From Apoda limacodes (taxonomy: Eukaryota; Arthropoda; Insecta; Lepidoptera; Limacodidae), in the NCBI GenBank assembly GCA_946406115.1, contig OX291550.1:22172722-22236721 (forward strand): DNA of 64,000 bases, in the 5' to 3' direction. Below, piece after piece: positions 32,298-44,000 of the stretch; position 1 is the stretch's first letter, and each line of letters opens with the position of its first letter. The translations under genes and the position numbers were made by a program. The notes below the pieces were generated by a model. It had not been told where the DNA came from. It saw nothing but the letters and a program-made list of their open reading frames with translations, and did no database searches.

Positions 32298-33261
32298 GGG
32301 TAGAGTGTGCATGAAAGAGCCAGGCTTTGAAAGAGCCGATGTGATTTTTATCATTCATCGATATTCTACCAAAGTTTAATTTTACTCCTTAAATGGCAAC
32401 ACTGGATAGCTGTCACCCACAAAGATTTGACAGTTCTACGACAGCAAATGGCCTCACAGGACTGTTACTAAAATTCAGAAGCCAAAAAGTAAGTTTCTTT
32501 GTGTTTATTTTAGTTTTTTTTTTCAAAAAGGTTATTGCATAAGTTGACAAAAAATATATGCAGTATTGGCGTCCATATATTTGCCCTTGTTTTTTATAAA
32601 TATTATCAGATCAGCGTTCTGGTACAGCACCTATTTTTTGAGGTTATAATTTTAACAGCGTCGTGTTTTGAACGAACCAGTTATCTATGCTTTGAAAGAG
32701 CCGGCCACAAAAGGGGTGATTAATTTCTTCTGCCAAAAATGTTTTTGATGCTAATTGTTTTTATTTTTAAGTTATAGAGTATACGAATAAAGGCTCGATT
32801 TTATGTTTTCAGACATTTTTTTATTTAATTTTTGACTAAGACAATGTTCAAAAGTTTTAATTGTTGATTAAGACAATGTTTAATTATTATTGAGACTGGT
32901 TAACAATTATGATTTTCATAGAATTACCAAAGTAAGTTTAGTATTAATCTGATTTTAAATACTTAACATAATTTAATTGATAAAAAACCGTTTAGTAGGT
33001 ACCTCAAAAGTAGGTATCGGCTCTTTCTTAACACATGGTAGCTCTTTCATTGACCTGCTGCTATGAAAGAGCCGATATCGTTTTTTTTTAACTATTTCCA
33101 AGAGAGATTATCAGTGTTGTTATCCTCTTTATTTTCATTTCATAACATTAACAATTAAAGTGATTATAAAAATACTAGTTTGATTTGAAAATAATTCATT
33201 AAAAGTGTGTGTTTTTTCATACTACATATTCAAAACTGGCTTTTTCATGCACACTCTCCCC
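32298..33261. mobile_element. MITE with TA target duplication and repeated GAAAGAGCC motifs
   Basis: TIRs GGGTAGAGTGTGCATGAAAG and, from the right, GGGGAGAGTGTGCATGAAAA, each flanked by TA (32296-32297 and 33262-33263). GAAAGAGCC or its complement recurs inside (about 32312, 32327, 32692, 33018, 33040 and 33064). No transposase pattern in any frame. Confidence 0.8.
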
Positions 33262-33263
33262 TA

Positions 33264-34640
33264 TAGTATTATACGATCTGTTGAGTAAACTAATTATAAA
33301 AATTTAAACTTTTCTACAACTGAAAATACTGGCAAAATAATACTTATAAGATGTGTTAAAGTTGAACGTAGTCAGTTTTTTTGTATATAAAAAATGTCCG
33401 AAGTTTCCTAAATTTTACTTTATACTTAAAGTAAAATTCAGGGACCTTCTGTTACGGTAATAAAGGGATTTCAAAATTTAAGTAGGTAGGTATCATCCAA
33501 GTCAATAACGCTACCCGTAGAAGTAAAAATCAACCTTATAATACTGTTAATAATTAATCTTACTGTTGAATATTACTCAAACGCAGTTTCAATTGTCCAA
33601 GGGCTCATTCCAACACTAATTTTTATTATTATTGTTGCATTCCATATTTGAGACTCTGCTAAGTAAATTAAAACGGTAGGAATGTAGCTGAGTTGCCACC
33701 TCATGTGAATGTTCTACAGTCTTTCAATTAAATTTTACATTATTATTTGTATTAAATATGATATTCTAAAGTATATAAAATAATTTTTCATCACAATTAC
33801 TAGTAAACAAAAGTAGTGCCAAGACTTTAATTACTCTCACGGGCTTTTACTTTGTGAATGTTATTTTCTCAAAGCAAAGCGCGCGTTTATAGAACCCACG
33901 GGCTATAATGACGTGCCTTTTATATCAAGTATGTTTAGGAGCGGTACTATTGTTTAAAATATGTTTTTTATGCATAAGTACATTTTAACTTCAGCCAATA
34001 TTTTTTTTAACTTATAATTTCTCTAGAAATCCAGCGCCATCTAGCGGTTATGCTGATTTCTCTACTACTATTCTCGCCATTCCAATTGTGTTTTGGTGAG
34101 TTTATTCACCTAATATTTTTATTTATTTACTCGCAAATGTGATGAAAAACATTGTGTGTAACACGGGCGGTACGGAAATTACAAACTCGACTCATTTAAG
34201 CTTTCAGCTTTCAATATTAGGCTTGTAAATAGTCACTTGTTAGTAATTTACTCCTTAGCATCCTTAAAACACAATGTATTATTACTGATTGTGCCATACG
34301 AAGATACTACTGACAATTTAAACTACACATGTCATGATAGGAGGCGTGGAAGAAATAAATGCTTTTTAATTTGCCATACTTAGAATTTAAACTACAAATA
34401 CAACTATAATCACTTAAAATTTAAGCAAAATCAAAATTTGAAGAAACGGTTACAACACTTAAAGGAACATTTTCTAACTAGGCACTTTACATTACATCTT
34501 TTGTATTTCACTTACAATCAACTTAAATAAAATATAGGGAATTATAAATGTCTGTCCTTGATTAGAACATTGTAATCAACAAGAGATGGATTTTTATATA
34601 GTAATATAAAAATATTAGTTTTATTAGAATACTTAAGTAG
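33264..34640. other. Intergenic spacer downstream of PRPSAP
   Basis: AT-rich, no gene seen. A short palindrome (AATTTTACTTT...AAAGTAAAATT) lies near 33412-33440. Confidence 0.4.
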
Positions 34641-34644
34641 TAAA

Positions 34645-34650
34645 TTTATT
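34645..34650 (-). promoter_or_regulatory. Candidate poly(A) signal of PRPSAP
   Basis: AATAAA on the minus strand, about 120 bases after the stop codon. Confidence 0.4.
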
Positions 34651-34768
34651 TAAAAAACGGCTTATATGTATCAAGATCTAACCTGTCGATAAATAAATAT
34701 GATCCCAAATCTTCAATTATAAAACTCTAATAAGGACATAATACTTACATTAACACTTAACCTTAACA

Positions 34769-35074
34769 CTAATCCTCAAGTGTTACATTTTTAAACAAAT
34801 AAGACATGGATTCTTTGTTGTGGATACGCCTGATGGCTTCGCTGAGCAACACCGATATGTCGATGGTCTTGATCTTTTGACACTGCATCTTCTGTAATTC
34901 ATGGGGTACGGTGTTTGTGACGACAACTTCGTCTATGGGCGAGTCTTCGATAAGCCGAGGCGCATCTGAAGATAGAAGGCCATGAGTAGCCAATACGTAT
35001 ATTTTGTAAGCGCCGCATTCCTTCAGTACTTCCGCTGCAGCCACGAATGATTGGACGTCATCAATCATATCATC
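34769..35074 (-). CDS. PRPSAP: PRPSAP exon 6 (stop)
   Basis: [58 protein letters not shown] and TLED-TAG. Acceptor CTTTTTCAG, phase 0. Confidence 0.95.
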   Translation of the reverse strand, partial: DDMIDDVQSFVAAAEVLKECGAYKIYVLATHGLLSSDAPRLIEDSPIDEVVVTNTVPHELQKMQCQKIKTIDISVLLSEAIRRIHNKESMSYLFKNVTLED

Positions 35075-38000
35075 CTGAAAAAGGATGAAGATAAGCTGAT
35101 AAGTACACTAGCTGTTCGGTTCCGTGACTCTGTTAGTAGTAGTGACTGCATGCAAATCCGAGGGCCGCAGGTTTGATCCCAGCTGAAGACGAACATTTGA
35201 TGAAGATGGTGCTGTGTGTAGTATCTGGGAACGAGTGCTGTAACGAATATCTTATAGCATTCGCGAATGCGAGTCGCGGATACGAATATTGAGTTTAAGA
35301 AAACTCATAAAAGTTTAAGAGAACAATTTTGATTCAAGATATATTCGTTTCTAATTTATAATAATAAATAAATAAATAATAAAATGTTTTATTTACAGGT
35401 ATTAACCCAGGTTTTACATGATTTTTAAGTCTAAATTAAATCCAATCAAACCAAATTAAATCAAACAAATCAAATCAATCAAATTAAATTAAATCAAATT
35501 ATTACTATACTATAATTTGTCTAATTTCAAGTTTCTAAGTCTTACAATAGCTTTTACGTCATTTTTACAAGATATTGGAATACGACTTACCACCATGATG
35601 GCAATCCTGCCCCCGACGTCACCGACGACGTTGATCGGTGGTTTCTCCTTAGCCGGATGCACGGGAACTCCCACTGGCACATCCATTGTGCGCGATCTAA
35701 TCACAATACAGAATACTTTCTAATATTTGCCATACAAAAATTGCTATTTAAAAACCAAATAAAATACACAGCCAAGTTATTATTATCCTTAACTAGCAAA
35801 TCAGAAACTAGGTAGAAAATAAAAAATTAGTTATATTCCTGTAGGTGGGGCCACTCTTCAGCGTCTGCTTTACGTTCAAACGGTGCTTGTACCAAATGAG
35901 TATTTTTCTATATAAAATTATCAAGGACTCTGATTGTTCATACCGCTAGCCTTTTTATGAAGGATAACATCATAAGGGAATTTACATGTGAACGTCTAAA
36001 ACGTATGTACTGCCAGCAATTTGCCCTAGCCCAAGTTGAGTATAGCCGCTGCCCCAACAGGATGATGGTTGGTAACATCTATGCATAGAAGTTTATATTT
36101 GATTTAAATAACTTATTAGCCTGCAGCTCTTACAGTCCAGTCAAATTAGATACATTTTTAGGCTAAAAAAACATTAATTGGTAGAGTTTTGAATTTTGGT
36201 GTAGTTGTTCATTAATACCTCCCGTTGAACATACTAAAAGTCCCCATTGATAACTGTTGATCTCGCGCCGCCATCTTGGAAAATAGGTACCCTTTTTTAC
36301 TTTTTTGCCTATATCTCGGCAATTATTGCTGATACTGAAAAAATGTGTATTTAAAAACTATAGATTATTAAATATCCTATAAAAAGCTCAACATATGATT
36401 ATTGTATCTAGTATTTTAGCTGTATTGCGACGTTAAAGAAAATTATTTATTTCTTTGCTGCCGATATACCGTTTGTTTTAGTTTTAGTTAGTAATCACTC
36501 CAAAATGGTTCAAATATATTTTTTAGATTTATTTCGCGAGATGAGAGGGTGAGAAAGAGAGACAAAGGGAAGGAAGGAAAGAGGCAAATGCATTATGTGA
36601 CATGATGGGTATGGCTGGGTCGAAATGTGTTTTGGGGCCACTTGGTGGGTATAAGTACCACAAAATACCAAAAAGCCATGGCCAGCCATCAGCTGATCAT
36701 CGTCTCGTAGGTGTGCCTCACTTCCCATAAAGACTTAGGCAACTTATTCTGATTTACGTGACTTTGTATGTAAATGTATATAGTTACCAAGCACCGTTAA
36801 CTGCAATACTTAAATTAGTCATAGGATTGAAATACTTGACGTAGCGCTTTCACATAACGTAAGCCTAGGTTTCTGTATCTAGCTAGACGGCTTTTGCTTT
36901 GAATTTCTTCCCGTTTTTTTTTTTTGGCCCTCTGACTTCTATCCGACAACGGCGTATTCAAGAAAGCCTTTGAAAGCTTTTAGCTTTTCGCATCCCTTAC
37001 TAGGTCTCACAAATAATTTACGTGGCATTAAATTTCTTACCAGGCAGTAAGTTAAACTACCATCAGCGAGTGCTCTAAACAAGCGTTCGCCGGTGCCCGA
37101 GGACATAGTTACTAATAAGAGAGACTCACACCGGTCGAAGGGACGCCCCCGAGAGCGACAACCCAAGCCGAGGCTCCCCCCGCGGGGAGCCCTTGAGCGT
37201 TGGGCGGTATACGGGCTGAGGCTCCTTTAGAGCCTCGCCCATAAAAGCCCAGTAAAGCAGTAACTGCAACAGCCAACTGCATAGTCAGTTCAGAAAAAAA
37301 AACCGCCGCTTACCTCTCTACCTCCTGTCAATGTAGACGAAGTTCTGCAGACTATCAAAATTAAGTTACCCCTGATTATTTATTAATAAGTATTTTTAAC
37401 GGGGCGATGTCGAACTACATTCTTTTGCGACGTAGTTAAGATAAAAATGTCCTCAGCCCTCGTCATATAGATGAATGTTGGATTACAGCTAAAGTATTAG
37501 AGATTCACAAATAATATATCTTAGCTTATTATAGGAAATTTCATAAGTTACAGTTTTTGTATACACGATTTTATCGTATTAATAATTATTGCCGAGATAT
37601 AAGCAAAAAACTGAAAAAGGGAACCTTTTTTCCAAGATGGCGGCGCGAGCGCAACAGGTATCGATGGGGACTTTTAGTATGTACAACGGGAGGTCTTAAT
37701 GAACATGTGCGACAAAGCTCAAAACTCTACCAATTAATGTTGTTTCATTTTTTTATTTGACTGGACTATTACTCTTGTAAGAATCCGAGCTACTGAAATA
37801 AGGAAGAGGACAAAAATGACGTATACAGCAAAATCTACGAATAAAATAATTAAGTTTCATATTGTTCATAATCATCCGTCTACTTAAGTCCAAAACATAA
37901 AACATTTTTGCATAACAGTATTGAAAACAGCTTTGTTTATGGAGACTCTTAGGCTATGTTTCAAAACCCGCCCAGTAAGTAAAAAAATATGCCCATTTTG

Positions 38001-41000
38001 GAATGGAAGTTTGACAGTTAATTTTCACACTGACAGGAGTGAATTTCAACCTTTTCTATGACAGTGTAAAGAATTCAACCTGACACACTCTACCCCGGGC
38101 ATCCCAAAACCACTTTTTTAACTTCCTCCTTGTGATTTGGAATGCACCCTTATTGTCATAACACAATTTACACCTAATTTTAATATTACATTGGTACAGT
38201 AGTAGATTATTTTATTCCATAAGCAGTAAGGAACACAAAGTTTATTACCATGTAGTATATGGGCAATACATACTTATCGTAGAAAACTACCTGCAAGACT
38301 CAAGTTATAAAATAACACAATATGCAAGTATAGAAATGCCACCTTTCCAGCGCAATGACCTGATGATCGCAAATCATAATGTTAGTCTCAATACTCTACC
38401 TATACCCACTTTGTAGAAATTATAGTAGTAGGTATTTAGGTGTTTGAGCCTATGCTCCTATATTCGCACCTAACTTTACTTCGATCTTATAGGAATATGG
38501 GTGTGTAAGGAGCACCTCCCTATGATCCCTCTGTCTCGGTCTAACGCCTCAGAAGCGGCGCGTGGCGGTAACTTGCTTCAGTACGCTTTCTATATTCGCA
38601 AGCAGAACACGCGTCAAGACAAGAACTAAAACTATTATCAAATACTAAGACGCCACTTGTGCCTTATTATAACTGGGTAGGCATAATTAACTTACGTGGT
38701 AAAATAATAAGGGGAATACACAAATTCTTCCCTAAGAAATATAAAACGGCAACCACATATAGAACTTTCAATACGCAAATTACAAAGCCCAGGTATAAGG
38801 ATCCCCCAACACAGCAGCAAGCTCCTTACCCTCGAGCCAACAGAAACAAGCCATTTCATGCCCCCAGGAGCCAGCAGACGACCGTAGTGAAAACCTAAGC
38901 CAAGAGGCCAAGACAGTAAAAAAATGGAGTGGGGGTCGGAAGTGACTGGCAAGTTCCAGGTCGCCTAAAGCTCTATGTAGCCAACTGACTGAAGGCGCTC
39001 AGAATCCTGCAAAAATTTTAGGAGGCTACAGAATACCTTTCAGAAGCATACTAGCCCATAGAAAGATTATATCGTCAGAAATAAAAAAGTTAATAGAGTC
39101 TGGTGCTCTGCAGCTCAGCCACAATAAATCAGGATTCCTGTCAACATTATGCCTGAGGAAAAAGACGAATGGAGAAAATCTACCCATCTTAAACTTAAAG
39201 AGGCTCAACAAATTTGTATATGCTTCAAAATTAAGACTAATAACTCACTACAGCACCACTTACTGAAGGTAGACTAAATGATGAAGCTGGATATCTCACA
39301 GGCCTACTTCACGTTCCCGTGAGTCCCAACCACAGACGCTACCAGGGTTCAATTTACTAGATGACATTCCTCCCATTCGGGCTTTCCAGCGTTCCTAAAA
39401 TCTTTCCTAAAATCACCAACTAGATTTCACAGCAATATAATTCACGAGAATCCGTCACTCCTGGAACATCAAATGGTTTTTGCCTTGAAGTACCATCACA
39501 GTTTGGGATGGCAAGTAAATCGAGAGAAATCATCCTCAAGACCTTCGACGGAACTGGAACACTACAGAGAACACAAAAAAAAAAAATACTGTTGGAGTTG
39601 GCATAATTCGAAAGTTATACTGGGCAGGCTTAACTGCCGACATTTGCACAGAGCATCCAGAGTGCTTTTATGGAAAACTCCACACCCGAAATTGCCACGA
39701 CAGAGTTAAGATGGTGGTTTTTTGTTACGCAGACGCAGGTTGGGATGCGGTTGCAAACATTGAGGGCTAGCAGATTGAGGGCACAGCAACCTAAAAGAGC
39801 TGTGCACTGTGTCCGTAGTTCTTCAACACCTACGTTTAAAGGTTTGCTGTTATGTTGGTGGGCCTCGGTAATGCGATGGTGAGAGTGCCTTCATTAGCAC
39901 TTACAGCCGTACCTCACTTAGTGCGATGGGTTAGATGACGCCCGCGTAATGTGTGACCAACAGCTGGGCCCGCGCCGGCTATGTCATATCTAAGTGTCAT
40001 TCCACCGACACTTCCAACCCCTTGCCAGAGAGGAGGCGGGCGCAAATAGTATGACGCGTAGACCAGCGCTGGGCGCACATTGTAAGCGAAGCAGAGTACG
40101 CACACTATTTGAATTAGATAACCAAGGAAACTTTACAGTATCCACGAATGTGATAGTGTTATATAAGTTTAGGCCCCTATGCGGAATTTTACTTCCCTCA
40201 TTACATGTGGGGAAGGTAAAGTTAGTGATTTCACTGTGTGAAATACTAACAAAGTAGCCACATTTCGCGATAGTATTCATGAGCACTCACCTTGGAATGC
40301 AAGGAGGCGAATAGCGTCCGTCCACTTCATCACTTTCAGCTTCCTTCTGCTCCCCATGAATCACAGCAATAGCTAATCTCAATCGTTCAGCGTACGATGT
40401 CGCCTTCTTAGCAGAACCAGGGTTACGGGCTACGATCACAGAGTTTCGATAGTCTGGAATCTGAAATGGTAGTGCCGCTTTTATTATTTTGAAGACTGGT
40501 CATCTATTGGAGATACGTTCTAGCTTAAGGTTCTTTTATGTTTTCAACCAATTTGATTGATAAGCTTCGAATCAAACAATAAAAAATAAATTAATTAACC
40601 AACGTTTAAAATAGAACAACGAAACTTACACATTCTTGAATATACTGCAAAAGGAAAGGGGATGCCCTCAAATTGTCAACTGGACATTCATAAAATCCTT
40701 GGATCTCTTTCTGATGGAGATCCATTGTAATTATATGCGTCAGGCCCGACTTGCACATCATCTTAGCCAAGAGCTTTGTGACAATGCAACCACGTTTCCT
40801 CATCTTGCACTGCTTGCTGTATGGCAGGTATGGAATCACTCCCACTATGGACCTGGCAGACGATGTCTTACAGGCGTATGCCATGATCAGCAGCTCCATT
40901 ATGTTGTTATTTACATCTCTGTAAGTTAAAGACCATAATTTAACGATACAAGTACAAAAAAAGTATTTCTATATAAACGTACTAGCGGTCCCGGCGAACG

Positions 41001-44000
41001 TTTCCGCTGCCGTCCCTCTGTAACCCGGCGAAAGTTGGGTTTTACCTAAAGTGCCCGAGTCCGGCTCGCATTTAACAGATCGAGATAAAAACTATCCTAT
41101 CTAATAAGTTAGATAAAAAAACAGGTAGTTACGAAGTTTGATCAAAATCGGTTTATTAGTTTAGGAGCCCATCGCGAACAAACAACGTGACACGAAATTT
41201 TTATATATACAGATTGGCCCACAAGTCCTTTGAAAAGTGAAATTTGAATAAAACGAAAATGGCGCGCGTGAGCGGTGTAGGGGAAGCGGGGGCTGTAACT
41301 TTGGTTTCTGGGAATTTAGTCGCGATGGAGCGTTTCACCGGAGCGGACCGTGCGTTTGTGTGCGCAAAGTTCAATAACATAATGTTCTCTATAAAGCTCA
41401 CTTCCATCTTAACGGGCATGTCATTAAACAAAATTTCCGCTATTGGAGCCCCATCAATCCAAAACTTAAGCATCAGAAGCCCTTACATAGTCGTAAAGTG
41501 ACAGTTTGGACCGCTACGTCAGCCCATGGCATCGTAGGGCCTTACTTCTTTGAGGACGGCAGAGGACGCGCGGTTACTGTTACTTTGGAGCGATATCTGG
41601 CTATGATCGAGGAGTTTTTCACACCAGAATTGCAAAACATTCCAGGCTTTAATGCTCAGACGTGGTTTTAACAGGATGGAGCAACTTCCCACACATCTAA
41701 CACTGCTATGCCCGTTATCCGTCAACTTTTACCTAGCAAAGTAATCTCAGAAAGAGGAGACATTTCCTGGCCACCACGTAGTCCGGATCTTACTCCGATG
41801 GATTTTTTTGTGGGGCTACCTTAAGGCTAAAGAGTACGACACTAACCCGCGGTCAATTGATGCCCTAAAAGAAAACATCCGCAGAGCAATGGCAAGCATT
41901 TCAGCAGTGACGTGCCGCGCAGTTATCGACAATTTTAGACGTCGTATACAAGAGTGCCGTGATCGTAACGGATAACATTTAGAAGACGTTCAAAAAATAA
42001 TTTCCCGTTTTTCAAGCTTTATTTGTATAAAAATATTCATAATGTAATTAGTTTTATTTTATTTTAATGTTTTTCATATCAAAGGACTTATGGGCCAACC
42101 TGTATAAGGATGTTTTAGCATAGTTTTGTTTTTATTTCATTATGTCTTAACTCTTATAACATTTTAAATTGGGGTAAGTTACCGATATTGTTAGTATTTG
42201 TTTTGCAACATAGAGCAATAACGTCAACTTATAAATTAGGAACTCAAAATTCTGTTCAAGAAATATTTAGAGGTATTAGTATCTTAACTTTTCTTTCCCA
42301 ATATTAACATTTATAAATTATACAAGTATATACTTGTCTATATTTTGTGTATATATAGTGTGTAATTTGTATTTATTTACCAAAAATAGTGACTAAATAG
42401 ACCAGAAATAAGTATAAGTTGTTAGTTTCTAAATGTCGTCTTTTTTGATTGCAAGAATACATTAATAATAAAAACATAACTAAAAGACAATATTGTATTA
42501 TTTTTATTATGATCCCTTATTAGCTTTCACACCTTCAAGGTGATGGAGCGTGTGATCAACACACAGCTTTCAAGATACTCAGAAAAACAAGATCTGATTA
42601 GCAATCGTCAATATGGCTTTCGCCACGGTCATTCAACAAATGACCTTCAAGTGTATCTCACACACCGATAGGCTCTAGCCATTGAATTAGAGGGAGGCAC
42701 TAACATGTAGCCTAGACATAGTGCCTTCGATCGAATCTGGCACAGGGGTCTTATATCGAAGTTGCCATCTTACCGACTGCCTGAGGGTTTGTGCAAATGG
42801 GTGGTTTACTTTTTGTCCCGCAGACATATACAAGCCGTAGTTGACAGGTCTTGCTCTAAAAACATGTAAATTAATTCTGGTGTCCCGCAGGGCTCAGTGG
42901 TATCTCCTACGCTGTTTCTGTAGGGATCAATGTCATGTTGTAACCTTCAAAATACCCAAAATAAAGAAATAACATGGGCAATGCTGAAGTGGTAACATTA
43001 GGCTGCAGGCTACCTGTGTGGTGGTTAACTTATTAGATCAAATCTGGTGGCTTGTTAAAAAAGAAGAAAATTGTTGTAAAACTTTAGAGGGTGACATAGG
43101 CCAGAAAGCTAATATCTGTAATACTAACGATATCCACGTAAATGTACTAAAAATCATTAATTATTAATATGTATTTGATATATACTTAAGTAATTTATAG
43201 CATGCTGATTGAATTTAATGTATTTACAGTTTCATAGTCATTTTTTTTTTACTTTTTGCTTCAACTTATAGTCAATGCACTAGATAACAACCAATTTTAA
43301 TAATTTAATGGACTTTCATAACAACTAAAATGCAAAATATGCTTTTAAACTTTTCACAAGTGTTAAAACAATGGTCACTTACATTTTTTTAGCATTATTA
43401 TATATTATTTATATCTCATCATTATAAATGAAAATTATCCAGTAAGGTAATGTACTAGATAAAACTTTTTAACAAAAAAAAACCACCAGCGTTATAAAGA
43501 TACAATAAAAAGGTAAAAATAATTACTTATTCCCAAAAATCTGATCTGAAATACAGTTTAAAGTGTGGTGTCATGCAAGTGAAGTGGGTTATAAACTGTT
43601 AGGTACATAGACTCCAACTTTAAACTGTAAGTCAGATATTTTTGGAAATAAGTAATTATTTTTACATTTTTAATGCATTGTTAGAAGCCAGGTTAATTCA
43701 TGATTAAAAAGACATTAAATTATTTGTTTAACAAATAGTAAGATATCCCATCTGATGGTTAATATTCAAGTTTTCACTTCTGCCTCACCCGTGGAGTGCA
43801 ACCCGTTTTTTTTTTTTAAAAACCTTTTAATTAGACAGTTTTTTTTACTCCTATATAGATTGGGTCAAATTGGCTTGCAAAGCTTGCTCAGCGACGATAT
43901 TGACAATTAACAAACAAATATAAAGCAAAGGGTTAATAGTTTGACAAAGATATTAGATCAATTAACTTACTTTGTGCCAGTTTGTACTATGTAGATGTTT

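Larger units (their letters stand above)
36133..37768. mobile_element. Long-TIR (foldback) DNA element with TTA target duplication
   Basis: Left arm 36133-36430 and right arm 37485-37768 are inverted copies: CAGTCCAGTCAAAT at the end, AACATTAATTGGTAGAGTTT, ATACTAAAAGTCCCCAT, GCGCCGCCATCTTGGAAAA and TATATCTCGGCAAT, in the same order. TTA lies directly outside both ends (36130-36132 and 37769-37771). The loop holds a Jockey 3' fragment and a small poly(A)-tailed ORF but no transposase. TTA duplication suggests a PIF/Harbinger-type mover. PRPSAP intron 4. Confidence 0.85.
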
